Numbered from the stretch's first letter, positions 12,601-22,807 are shown. The stretch is 64,000 nucleotides of DNA from Phoronis australis (GCA_002633005.1 NMRA01000580.1:90603-154602), one strand, 5' to 3'. Numbers and translations: made by a program. The notes: generated by a model from the sequence alone, not told the origin.

Positions 12601-15600
12601 TGAACAGTAATGCAGGTATCCTTTTTAACTACTGTGAAGGTCGCACATTCCACATTTCATCAAATTGCTTTGACAACCACCGTTAGCAAAAACTGCAAGC
12701 AAAGCCACCACATGTGAAATGCAGTGATTGGGTGTGCCAGGTGCTTAGCAAAGATACACTTGCATGTTCTCTTAGTTTGTACATTGTTACATACATCAAT
12801 GCCATGTATAGTGACCGGTAGGCCCGTATCACTAAAGACCTTCTATCTGTCATTTAATCCATTTCAAGTGTTGTCCATGGTTTCAAACGTCGTGGTGAAG
12901 GAACAGAGTGAATACTCCATCAATACTTCGTGGGTCGCTGCTGAAGGCAACTTCAAAGAATATGTTGTGTCATGTAAGAGACGATTGGAGTTGCACGAGC
13001 TGGTCGTTCGTAATGGGACGTCAGCTGTATGCGACGGACTTGTGCCACCGCTAAGTTTGTACCAAGTTTGGGTAATAACCCGGCGATACGGGTGGAGCAA
13101 CGTCACCAGCAACATTCATGATGTATTAGGTACGGAGACTAGAAGCCGTTCTCACTTCATAAATAGCAGTATTCATGATCGGTCGAATCAGAACATTGTC
13201 ACCAACCCTCACGAGAGGCTTACCAAGCAACCGCTGTCTATAATGAGATGCTTAGGGGTCAACCAGGATTGTTGGTGACTTTTATAAGCAATCCGACAAA
13301 GTTAACGCGCCATGGCTTGCAAACTGCCATATTGGTAAGATGTAACCTGTCTGCGAGCGTTGCCACTTTTTATTGTCGGAAAACATTGCCAGGTACATCA
13401 CTAGCACAAAAAAGATAATGTTTTTAACGGTTTTAAAAACGAAAAATTTCACCCGTAATTCAAGTGGGTCAATCAATAACTGGTCGCCGGGACTTCAAAA
13501 CCACTTGCCCGAACTTCAGAACCACTAGGCTGGACTGCAAAACTAAATCACCGGGTATCAAACTTGTTGTCCGGACGTGATTGCCTCACCCCAAAAAATA
13601 GTTGGCTGGACCCCAAACACGATGGACGTTGCTATTATAACCAGTTGGCAAGTGATCAAACACGACGGTCGGACTTTTTCAGAGACTCGCATTGAATATC
13701 TCGAAGGATTCAAGTGACATCTAGTGCTTATTTTTCAAACCACTTTGTCTTGTTCAAAGTCGGCGATTTGTTCGACCATTGTGTTTGAGCACCGGCCAAC
13801 CCGTTTTAGGTACAGCCAATCAAAATTTTGGATGCTGCCATCTGCTTTTGAGGTACCGGTAAACATGTTTTGAGGTCCGACCACCAAGTTACAACATCTG
13901 CAATTGGGTTTTGCAATAAAGCCAGATGGTTTTGAAGTCCGGGCAAGTGGTTCTGAAGTCCGACCAGTTGTTGACCCTCCCCCTTGTAATTGGTAGTTTT
14001 TATTGCTGACTAATTCAGCGTGACCTCACTATTCAAGTAGATCAATCTTGTATCTTAATATGCTCCCGCAGATTCAGACGGCGCACTGTGTCATTTATAA
14101 AGTAACAAAGGAAAACTATTTATGATCAGCATTTCCCATGTAAATAAAAGTTGTGGCGGCTCGCCACGCTTCTTTTTTGGCGCCGCAATTTGTACTTTCT
14201 CCCAAATTGACCGCCACCCACCTCAGAATCCTGAGGGGAAAACTTCACCGCTACGCAAAAATCTCTAGTTGAAATGAGCACCCATTATACACATCTTACA
14301 AAGCTACTGTCGATATTTGTGGACTAAACGTGAAAAACAAGTATTTAAGATCGGATTCTGAACCTCCGCTTGTTAAACATAATAATATTATCACGGTTAC
14401 TCTTCTTCCTCACGTTGCTTAATGACCGGGGCAACATACAGTACTCACCTGATAATGAGCAAGAATATGATAAATCATTTCAACGGAAGTTTCATTGTAC
14501 AGGTTAGTTAATCGAGTCTAAACAGTTCAAATATTTTTCGTTCCATGCACGTACCTGGAGCCGGAGAGTTCAATTTTAACTAGTAGCCTGAAGCCCTGTC
14601 CTGGCGTGCCCGATTCCTGCCCCAATTAAATTGGCAATTCAAATACGTTAAATTGATATAAAAGTCTACACTATAATGGCGCTCGTTCACCTGATTGAAA
14701 AAGCGTCTGTGTCTCATTCTGAGAGGATAACTTTTTGAGTGAGGGAAAAAATTTTCCCACAGTCTACATCAATAGCACCCCACCTTTTTCGCTAGCCCGC
14801 ATAGGCTCTGTCTCAAGTAGCCTGTGTGAATTAAAAGAAAGTCGAATATTGAGGGGAATTTTTTTATCACTTGGGGGAATTTTTGAGCCTCACGAGGGGA
14901 AATTTTCGCGCTATAGTAAAATATTATTCAGAGGGGAATGGAGCCGATATTAAGCTCCAAAATTGAGGGTTTGAGGGCCCTAGACCGAGATCACACAGTG
15001 ATTCTTTATTCGCTCCGTATCCGCTGCCACCATTCACCATCACCTAGGCAATGGGGGGATCCCATTTCCCATACTCACGTGACGGGATTTGTATCCCACT
15101 GGACCATTTACCACCACACTCCTTTCCAAACCTAGAGGAAACACTGAATGATGTTCGTGTATTTTACAAATACGTTTCTTCAACTTTGTTTATTGCGCAA
15201 TAAATGCATGGGCAAGTCTTACTAGGAAATAATTATTTGGTTCATGGCTGACTACTATATGGTAATTACCGACAGAAAAGCTAAACGTACGCTCAGGCGC
15301 GTTTTTGGCTATGAAGTAAACACGTTTAACCAAAATCATCGCCAATCTATACCTTAAATGACGAAATATAAAAGAACCTCAAAAGATTGAGCAGAAGCAA
15401 AACTTGATAACGGAAGCCACAAACATACCGGCCGGCTTCTTCTGTACATACATGTAGTGTTTTTCGAAACGACGCGTCAATAGACATTGTGCTGTTTGAA
15501 ACAGTTGTCAAGTGGTCGAATATACTACAAGGTTCCAAAACTTACCTGTTACTTGTTAATTTCAGGTAACGAGTTCGCCTTCAATGAAACCTATGACGCG

Positions 15601-18600
15601 AGGAAACAAAGAACTAAGTTTAAAGGTAGGTCTTCTAATTCGCTTGACCCCCAATGTATTACTGATACTTAAATCAGTTTTTGGCCGCAATAAGATTAAA
15701 AACCGGACGATCGCCACGCAAATAAAAAAGTTCATGTTCAATTCAACGTTTTGTCTTTTCATTAGACACCATCAGGATCATAATTGCAACAATTTAGGAC
15801 AACAAGTGCCAACGTACAGCTCAGGTAACATCCATAGAGGGAAGTGATGGATACATAGATTATAGTCAGTAGCTGGTCATTACCACAGTTGCAGGGTCAC
15901 TGAGCTCTGCATGTTATTCAGAGAATCAGTGGCATGCTGGTTCTGAATGGCCAATAACTCTTTAAATGTACAGTAACTCCTTATTAGGTTCTCTGCAGAT
16001 AATACTAACAGAGTTGGCTTGGTGATTGTAGCTAATACAATGCCTATATAATTATGTTACTTTGCTCTGAGGTGTGATGTTCTTTCCACCTGTCACAGAG
16101 GCGTCTCTGTGTGAGTCCTATATAGAATTCCTTACAGTTGTCACATTCAACCTTATACACAACATTGCTCTTGTTCAATAAAGGGATGGGTGACTTCAGT
16201 TTACACAGCATATTGGAAAGTTTCCGAAAGGGTTTGAAAACAACTATCAGGTCAAACTGCTGGGTCTATGCAATTGATATGGAGAGATAATTGACGTTTC
16301 AATTTTATACTACTTGGCCCGGTGTAACCAAGAGAAAAGAAAACTTAATTTTTCTCGGGTCCAATAAAAGCTACCTTATCTGCCTCATTCATTTTTGAAA
16401 GAAAGTGCCTTTTACAGCTATTCAGAAAATTGAGGGTAACCATTGGCACGTAATAACTGGAAAATCATAGCTACGTCACTATCAAAATTTAAATTGGTGG
16501 AGCAGATTTTCCAGACACGGTCAACAAGCAATTGACTATACCTCTCTTGTAGTGGATAGGCCCAAAACTATCAAATCTAAGATAAAGCCCAGAAAAACTG
16601 CGGCGATCATCCGGTTTTTAATATTACTGATACTTCAATGTATTAACAGTACATGCACAACAATCACATCTCTGCAGGCTTTGTATGCAGATAGGGTGCA
16701 CGACTTCAACATCGTCAGTTTACGTAACGAATAAGGAACACGTCTCCAACATCACAACTCTGTTCTCGAGTTCTGTATCCAAACACGGCCAATAAGTCTC
16801 ATACAAAGTTCAGAATTCACGAAAAATCGGGCGTACAAAGCGCACTTTGTCAGCTTGAGTTGATGTCCGTGTATCCTGTTAAAGAGTGAGTTTATATGAA
16901 CGCATTTACATATACATTTACATATACATTTACATATACATTTACATATACATTTACATATACATTTACATATACATTTACATATACATTTACATATACA
17001 TTTACATATACATTTACATATACATTTACATATACATTTACATATACATACCAGCGCTTTTCCAGTCATCTGTTGTCACGACCGTCCATAGACGCCGTTT
17101 CTTGTCTGTTGTCATGACCGTCTGTAGACGACATTGATGGTCAGTTGCTATGACTACGGATTTACGGCGTTACCGTTAGTGAGTTGTCATAATTGCCTAA
17201 AGATGCTCGTCTTTCAGCCACACAACTTCCAAATGAATTGATTATTTACTTTGGGTGTATGCGTATAGTCAATTACAGATAATTTCGAACTTGATATTTT
17301 TTTATTCTATGATGGCCACACGCCGTTTAACCCGAAACGTGGCTTTCAAAAGTGAACACTTTTAAAACGAGTGTCTTGATAACGCAGATCAAGAAACCGC
17401 GGACATAAAAAGCGAAAACTCTAGAAAACGCAGAACTAAAAATCGCTGACTCTTATAAACGCTAGAAACCAAAGTCCCTAGAAAAAACAACCCCAGAAAA
17501 CGCAGACCTAGAAACAGCTGTCCATAGAAATCGCTGATTATAGAAAACGCAGTCCCAGAAACCACAGTCCTTAGAAAACGCAACCCCAAGTAACCGCAGA
17601 CTCTAGAAAAAGCAGACCCATGAACCAGAGTCCATAATCCCCAGATCCTAGTAAACGCAAATATGTAAATCACAGTCATTAGAAAACAAACGCAGACTTT
17701 GAAACCACAGACGCTAGAAATGCATTTCGTATTGGAAATTTTGTCAATGATAGAATGAACTGTATGGTAACAACAATTAAACATTCGTCTCAGTACACAA
17801 GTAGGCCTACGTTATCACGTAGACCATTACATTATACACTGTACCAGCTGGAACCCGTGCTACATGTAGTGCTTTCGCTGTGTTTACGCTAGACACGGGA
17901 AGTTGCTATGGTGATACATGTTTAAGTTAGGGAACAAAAATATCACGTAAAGGCTCTGCTGTTATCATTTCTGTTTAGGCATTATTTGTTAGTGTCGTCA
18001 ATTTGTGTTTTTAAATATCGCGTTTCATTTTTCTTTGAACGTCCATTTTTATAGTTATTTCACAGTACACAAATGTGATGGTGATAATCCACGAAGTACA
18101 TACACGCAACGTGTACCTCAAATGCTTATGTACAGATAAATTATCTTGGTACTATTCCCATCATAGTAGAGCTTGGAGTGGGTTAGCTCTGCGAACAGAT
18201 TGTGGCAAAGAGAGTCCGCAGTGGCCTTGACTTCCGGATTACAGCAGCTTCTGTGCGACACGTCTCACACTGTCATTGTCTTCCAGCAAAATGGAGTCTA
18301 ATACACGTCTATTTTAACCTATCCAGTACTTGATCATGTTCTGTTGTAGCAGATCTTCAAATGATGTTCTACCGGGTCAGTACGTGGAAGAGTACTGTTC
18401 GTGGGCTGAAAAGTTCGAGATTTTTAATCAGTTATTTACAAAGAGGTATTTTCAATCTTGTTTTTTGTTGTAAACGGTACCTGTAAATGAGAAAAAACAA
18501 CGTAAGATGATTAAGTGCAACTGGCAGCCATTTTAATATATCAGTGTTCACCGCGACTAGTTTTAACCTGTCGCTTTGTGTTTGCCCATAACGAAAAATG

Positions 18601-21600
18601 GCTGCCAAGTCTAGTCCAGTTACATGTATGATGGTCTTTACTCTTTCCAATAAGTTTGGATTTTCAGTTGACTGGAGAACACTGACTGTAGCATGTCACA
18701 TGAAGGCGCAGTGAAAAATTGTGTGTAAAATGTCATTGACAATACAAAGTTAGAGAGTTGCGTGATATCGGCAATGGATTGTGGGACATCGATAGTGCAA
18801 GCAGAATGAAACCAACCATTGCAACCAGAGAGCAAACATCAAGATTTTCTGTCAACAGGTGGTGAGGAAAATATATATCCCTCAATTCTATTACCACAAG
18901 ATCCATGACGGAGACCTTCGTGTCGGGTAAAAATAAACGTCCATCTCGGACTAAGCTCTTCCAAAAATGTCAATTTAACTTAATCTAAAATTAACAGTGC
19001 AATATAACTTCATTCCACATGATTTGAAAAATAGCGTAGACCTCAGAAATCGCGTAAAATGACTGTGTCAGCATTTCTATGGTCTGCGGTTTCTAGGTTT
19101 GCCTCTCCTAAGTTCTGTAGTTTCTAGGTGTGCATTTTATAGGGCCTTCGATGAGTGCGAAGTCTTCGGCTTATGGATCAAACCTTTTTTGAGACAGCCA
19201 GAATAGGCTGAAGTTTTTGTTTCGACAGCTGACTTGTTAGACTTTGACAGACAATCGCTGACAGGCTAGTGTACTAATGAAACTCGGAAATAGAATGTGC
19301 AGACATTCCCACAGTGATCTTTATGAACATCAAAATAGTTTAAAGGATATTTTTTTGCTGATTTACAAGAGTTTGGGCACTATTTCTTTACTTTCTGTTA
19401 TGTTTAATGATTTGAGCGTGCATAGTTCCATGGATTGAAAATGAGATCAGTATGACCCTTGACCTTGGTATCAAAGTCTCAGCAGAATGTAGTTAGTACT
19501 CATCTCATGACTATTAAGATATCGAAATGTTATATTCCTGAATTCTAATTTCGTGTAAAATTGCACCGAATAATAAAACTGTCCTTACGTTGTTCTTAAG
19601 CTCCCGAGGACGGCGAGAATGGAGATGGTAAGACTAACTGCTATTTTGCAACGTCTGTTCATGTAAATTGTTATCATGATTTTTACAACGCTAGTGTAAC
19701 CTGTGAACATTTGAAAAGGATCATGTATAGGAGAGTGAGATTCTAGTCTAAGCTTGAGTAACAAAACACCTTGTTGAATAGGATGAGGGATAACATAATT
19801 CATGTACAGTGTACATTTACTAATGTAATCCCCATTGTTGTGTCTGAACAAGATTTTTTAGTAGTTTCCCGAAATGTTGAACATTTCTTATATATAACCC
19901 AAACGGCCATAGACTTTCCGTACGTGGTAGGCCGACTATGCCCGGCTGCATGAAACAATACCAACTGGGGTCTCAGCAATGTCCCTTGACGTTTTAGCGC
20001 ATTTGTGGAGTTGTGAAAACTCTGATTCTCTTTTCTTAGACTGTTTTGTTTTCATTACCAAGACTGGATTTAGCTTTGATACACTCTGAGAGCGAACTTA
20101 CGTATACATTGAATTCTCGATATCAGTGAAAATCAATAGCCAGGACTTTTTCAGTCAACCCCTAATTTAAGGACTGAGTCCCTACTTATTTTCATTAAAA
20201 TAAAAGCTCGGTTTTATTAGAAAATGGCATTGAGTCGAAGAGGGGCCCGTGATAAAGATAAAATCATAGAAACACATAACTCGGGCGAGTAAACAAAGAC
20301 ACAAATACGTTGAAGATTCAGTCGGGACTGTTTCATGCAACGATAGCCACTGCGATACATACACAGTACATACTCATGCAACTTTTGGATTTTGGAATTG
20401 ATTTACGTGTATGTCACAGTGGTGGGAAAGTAAGAAACATATTTCTCTTTTTAATGTTTATTTGTGACAACTTTACATTGCAAAATGTACCTATACTCGC
20501 TACAGATACGAGCAAAAGACACAGGCGCAGTGTATTTGTTTGGTTAACGCCCTTAATCATAACGTTGGCAGTATTGGTCATCTTGATTGTTTGTCTGATC
20601 GCGCGACGCAAAGTCGGGAAACTTAGGAAGACGCCATCTATGACACAACTTTCACAGCTGCCGGAGACTACCGATAATACGGAAGGGCTTAAACTTCAAA
20701 ACGAGGCGTTGCAGAAGTCGTTCGAAAGTGCCGTTGCCCAAGGCAACCACCAATCACTGAAGACAATGCTTGGAGCGTATAAAATATTCTGCAAAACTAA
20801 CGTCCATTTACCCGATGATGTTAAACAAGATTGTGATAACAGTATGTCCGTATTAGAAAAAATGCTCAGAGAACAGTTGGAGCAAATCTGTGCGAAGGAG
20901 AAAGACAAACTACTGGACGCTATTTCAACAAAAGATGGATACACTATTATTTCTGCTTTATACGATTACGAATGTTTCATGGCGACCTGCAGCAAATATA
21001 TTGAAGCTGATAGAGAGCTGATTGAGACATCACTGAAGGCAATAAAAGAGTGGGGATCTGAGGCCAAGAGGCAGGCAATGTTGGACGAAGTTGGAACATT
21101 GGAAAGAAGGCTATCAGAGACATTGCATTCAAATCATTTGGTCTTGGCAAGAAGTCAGTTGTTGGTTTTTGAAAGCATTATTATGGAGAATAAGTTAGAT
21201 GTCAACGACTATGAAATAATTGGCAGAGCCACGGATACTCTGAAAAAAAGAGAATCGGAAATCGAAACCTCGCAATTGCAAGAAATGATATTTCATGACC
21301 ATGTGGTTCTCCTTTCTCAGCTTCATTTAGCAATAGATTCAAAAACCTTGGCAAACCTAAGCGTACTTCTGAAGGAGTACACGAGCTTCTGCGAAGCAAA
21401 CCGGTCTTTTATCACACCAGACGATAAAGTGATTGAAGCTGCAAACAAAGTTATTGAGTTCTATGACCAAACAAACTTATCCTTAAAACAAAACATATCG
21501 GAGGCTGTTGATGCCAAACGTTATGATGAGCTTTCGTCCTTAATTAAACAGTATCGAGATTTTTGTGAAAACCTTTCACCTATCTTTACTGTGGACACGT

Positions 21601-22715
21601 CAATTATTATAAACGCTCAGAGAGCGATAGGTGAACACGAAAAGCATATAAATGACACACACGAACAATTGAAGGTGCTGGGAAAACAACTCGAACTAGC
21701 AATTGAGACTGGGTTAAAGTTAAACATTGAACAAGCTCTTATGTTGTACACTGAGTTTGTCCATGAACACGCTGATCTGCTAGAAGTGGACCCGGAACTT
21801 GTGTCAGCAGCACACCACGTTATGCAACGTATTCAGGAACAGGAAGGAATACGGACTGAATTCAATTACATCACAGCTTCTTTGAATAGTGCCTGTGAAT
21901 CGGAGTGTGAATATCGCATTAAGGAGATATTGGATTTCTATAAGGTGTTTGCTGAAAAGCACCGCGATACGGTAGTTATCGACGATTCGGTTTTACGGAA
22001 GGCAGAGGAGGCTATGGAACTATGTAGGATGGTGGAAAAGATTCGTGACGCCGTTGGAAATAGAGACCGTAAAGCTTTACTGGAGATAATACAATTAGCA
22101 GAGGCGGATACAAAGCGGAAGAAAAAGCTCTCAATAGAAATCGGTAAGGCAAAATGCTTGCAAGATCATCTGGACAACGTTGACCAATTGACACATGGCA
22201 TTTTGAATTTAAACCGAATGACAATGTTGGAAATTCGTGACTATAGTCATCCTCCACCCGTAGTTCACAAAGTTATGATGGCGGTAATGCTGATCTTGGG
22301 TGACCCGGAATGCATCACAAAGGACTGGAACACATGTCAAAAATTGTGTGTAGCCATACGCTCTCCAACCTATCCCGGACTGTTTTACAGAATAAAGGGA
22401 TACGAGTTGAAGCTCTTGAGACCTGAGATTGCTGTTCGAGCGAAGAATCTCCTTGAAGGACTGACTGAAAGTATAGTACGGGACATCAGTAAAGGTGCGC
22501 TCGCGTTTTACAAATGGGTGAACGGAATATGCGATCAGTGCTTGCTCTTTGTCGATACTTGGCCTCAAGAGGCAACTGGAGAGAGGCAGATTTGTATGTT
22601 ACGAAACATGTCCGAACGAATGTCCACGGACCTGAATGAAAAATTTCAAATAATGGAAGAAATGGTAAAGAGATGGTCCAGTGCACGTTCGTCACACAAC
22701 AATTCAGATGCCTAA
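3560..22715 (+). CDS. Receptor-like protein: signal peptide, three FN3-like domains, one TM helix, repeat tail ending in a dynein-stalk-like domain (six-exon model)
   Basis: Exons 3560-3638, 10013-10288, 10457-10759, 12869-13129, 15566-15625 and 20506-22715 join in one open frame of 1062 residues. All five introns are phase 1 with GT..AG ends. Residues 1-26 look like a signal peptide. Three FN3-like domains follow (about 27-118, 119-219, 220-306), then a 20-residue spacer and a TM helix at about 336-358 followed by a basic stop-transfer stretch. The cytoplasmic tail has ~64-residue helical repeats (about 409-855). It ends in a segment (about 885-1010) resembling the dynein heavy-chain microtubule-binding tip: EIRDYSHPPP, a hydrophobic helix ending ILGD, a DW, and a late KWVNG matching dynein's KW/CxWV helix. 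No AAA motor or kinase is present. I infer a surface or vesicle protein that could link an extracellular ligand to microtubules. Extra exons may be missed. The family is unrecognised. The frame is firm for the last exon and good for the FN3 exons. Confidence 0.75.
3639..7054. other. Intron 1 (left part), no supported exon
   Basis: AT-rich intronic DNA. Two short open stretches (about 5111-5311 and 5500-5652, the latter cysteine-rich at its end, NECFHCGQCDEC) have no phase-1 borders compatible with the gene and no family match that I recognise. Confidence 0.4.
7055..8173 (+). pseudogene. Decayed or unrecognised multi-exon coding fragment in intron 1
   Basis: Several exon-like blocks lie in order. 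7055-7273 (after TTTCCACAG) encodes GAYLVIQLRVSSVQTLERLF and then reaches a stop. About 7340-7532 encodes a helical stretch (AVDEVLALRTNIENL, then AEIQNIGSDIQILRQ) that needs one frame change, and it ends at CCCAG|GTAATA. 7837-8019 (after CTCTCACAG) encodes RLVEAIISCTISRMRDADLG. 8110-8173 (after TTGTATTTCAG) encodes DVVTVLLKCSKARRMAK and a stop. The phases do not join cleanly, so I read it as a relic or part of another gene. The helical parts remind me of linker regions in invertebrate innate-immune (NLR-like) proteins, but I cannot name the family. Confidence 0.3.
8174..10012. other. Intron 1 (right part)
   Basis: Apart from the hairpin element at 9054-9130 I see no structured element and no plausible exon. 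The 84-residue frame at 9128-9382 lacks splice borders and domain signal. Confidence 0.4.
9054..9130. mobile_element. GC-rich hairpin element, inverted copy
   Basis: Opposite orientation to the other copies: CATGAGCAGCGCAGTACTG at the left end and TATGGTGCGCCGCCCATG at the right. TATAGCCCC lies in the middle. Confidence 0.7.
10013..10288 (+). CDS. Exon 2: FN3-like domain 1
   Basis: This is a symmetrical phase-1 exon of 92 codons. The acceptor is a pyrimidine-rich tract ending GTGGTAG|AT and the donor is ATG|GTGTGT (a weaker donor). The translation has an FN3 pattern: LLVRFWSHYDVP as the B-strand tryptophan region, then a cysteine (residue 63), and CENLLPDLDYEIEI (second cysteine at residue 90) matching the E-F strand signature L.P...Y.v.i. 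One NGT glycosylation sequon is present. Confidence 0.65.
10457..10759 (+). CDS. Exon 3: FN3-like domain 2
   Basis: This symmetrical phase-1 exon of 101 codons starts after ATACCAG and ends at CCG|GTACGT. It is the clearest FN3 domain: FIVTWSPP gives the B-strand tryptophan and prolines, and CSNLIAGTRYRVSVVTHS gives the L.pgt.Y.v.V core. Cysteines at residues 152 and 187 occupy the same places as in the other two domains. The intron before it is only 168 bp. Confidence 0.75.
11150..11410. repeat. Interspersed repeat ending in CCTGGATCCGCCCCT
   Basis: This ~260-bp block ends AAAATCCTGGATCCGCCCCTGC. The same ending occurs at about 25045-25070, and related text occurs at about 550-582 (CTAAATCCGCC) and 6184-6240 (GGCGGATCTACATGG). 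This shared terminus suggests a dispersed non-autonomous element. Confidence 0.45.
11530..11775. repeat. Cluster of palindromic AACCTGGTTTAA / GGTCTAA motifs
   Basis: Repeated AAACCTGGTTTAA, TTAAACCAGG, CTGGTCTAA and their complements occur about every 20-40 bases. The two halves (11540-11640 and 11645-11770) are roughly mirror images, so the block can fold back. No coding signal is seen. Confidence 0.6.
12869..13129 (+). CDS. Exon 4: FN3-like domain 3
   Basis: This symmetrical phase-1 exon of 87 codons has its acceptor at TTTCAAG|TG and its donor at TTAG|GTACGG. The translation contains YSINTSWVAAEG (B-strand W), EYVVSCKRR (first cysteine, residue 255) and AVCDGLVPPLSLYQVWV (second cysteine, residue 274, then L.P...Y.v.v). 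NGT and NVT sequons fit an extracellular location. The open frame continues past the donor, but that extension loses FN3 character. Confidence 0.7.
13473..13980. mobile_element. ~500-bp foldback element with repeated 'CGGACTTCAAAACCAC' arms
   Basis: The left end (CTGGTCGCCGGGACTTCAAA, then CCACTTGCCCGAACTTCAG) is the reverse complement of the right end (TTTTGAAGTCCGGGCAAGTG, then GACCAGTTGTTGAC) with few changes. Inside each arm the GGACTTCAAAACCA unit recurs in degenerate form. Confidence 0.65.
14815..14945. repeat. Short GAGGGGAAWTTTT repeats
   Basis: Four spaced copies of GAGGGGAATTTTT-like sequence lie in about 130 bases. Nothing else is recognised here. Confidence 0.4.
15566..15625 (+). 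CDS. Exon 5: 20-residue juxtamembrane spacer
   Basis: A 60-base phase-1 exon lies between a strong acceptor (TTGTTAATTTCAG) and a strong donor (AAAG|GTAGGT). It encodes a polar segment, NEFAFNETYDARKQRTKFK, with one NET sequon. It fits between FN3 domain 3 and the TM exon without changing frame. Skipping it would also keep the frame, so it could be alternatively spliced. Confidence 0.5.
16903..17049. repeat. 12-bp minisatellite (ATTTACATATAC)n, about 12 copies
   Basis: A near-perfect head-to-tail repeat of a 12-mer. Because 12 is a multiple of three, it keeps all frames open, giving false low-complexity ORFs on both strands. Confidence 0.95.
17371..17730. repeat. Degenerate tandem array of ~15-25-bp CTAGAAAACGCAGAC units
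   Basis: At least fifteen diverged copies of CTAGAAAACGCAGAC/CC occur, some with AAACCACAGTCC variants. A related fragment in reverse sense lies at about 19080-19140 (GGTCTGCGGTTTCTAGG). It creates a spurious 131-residue minus-strand ORF. Confidence 0.75.
19943..20342. mobile_element. ~400-bp MITE, copy 1
   Basis: The terminal inverted repeats are GGCTGCATGAAACA at the left and TGTTTCATGCAACG at the right. The internal sequence aligns along its length with the element at 63202 in the same orientation (for example TTTAAGGACTGAGTCCCT). Its right end enters the upstream extension of the long open frame, so it lies just before the TM exon. Confidence 0.75.
20506..22715 (+). CDS. Exon 6: TM helix, ~64-residue helical repeats and dynein-stalk-like C-terminus
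   Basis: One uninterrupted exon of 2210 bases encodes residues 327-1062 and the TAA stop. The acceptor is ACTCGCTACAG|AT (phase 1). The open frame extends upstream to 20310, but that part is intron and MITE sequence. A TM helix (core LIITLAVLVILIVCLI) is followed by RRKVGKLRK. Seven repeats start near residues 409, 471, 534, 604, 662, 728 and 792, with the pattern L..LL..Y..FC..N....D...I..A...I. From about 885 the sequence follows the dynein stalk tip: EIRDYSHPPPVV, a helix, ILGD, DW, then a late KWVNG (W997). The C-terminus is charged and helical. Confidence 0.85.
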
Positions 22716-22807
22716 AAGTAAGGTACACCTATGTACTTTGAACATCGAGAACAATGTAACCCGGACGAAAGACGAAATTTAAATCTAAATCATCGTTTTG
22801 GTTAAGG

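Larger units (their letters stand above)
15626..19942. other. Intron 5 of the FN3 gene, repeat-rich
   Basis: It holds the 12-bp minisatellite, the CTAGAAAACGCAGAC array and fragments. An inverted pair (AAAAACCGGACGATCGCC at about 15697; GCGGCGATCATCCGGTTTTT at about 16601) brackets about 900 bases. No further FN3 exon was found. Confidence 0.45.

Noticed and set aside
15763-15821. Possible extra exon after TTTTCATTAG ending at CTCAG|GTAAC
   Set aside because: Its length of 59 bases and its border phases break the phase-1 frame of the FN3 gene, and the phase-1 reading has a stop. It could only be an alternative poison exon.
16752-17137. Open frames encoding YI, TYTF and CICK repeats
   Set aside because: They are translations of the 12-bp minisatellite, which is divisible by three and keeps every frame open. 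No flanking coding signal.
17389-17784. 131-residue minus-strand open frame rich in hydrophobic residues
   Set aside because: It coincides with the degenerate CTAGAAAACGCAGAC array, and its translation shows the array's repetition (RFLG/FLGLR-like). No splice or start context.
20310-20505. First 65 residues of the long + strand open frame
   Set aside because: They overlap the end of the MITE at 19943-20342 and an acceptor-like tract. The phase-1 acceptor at 20505/20506 fits the other exons, so this part is taken as intron.
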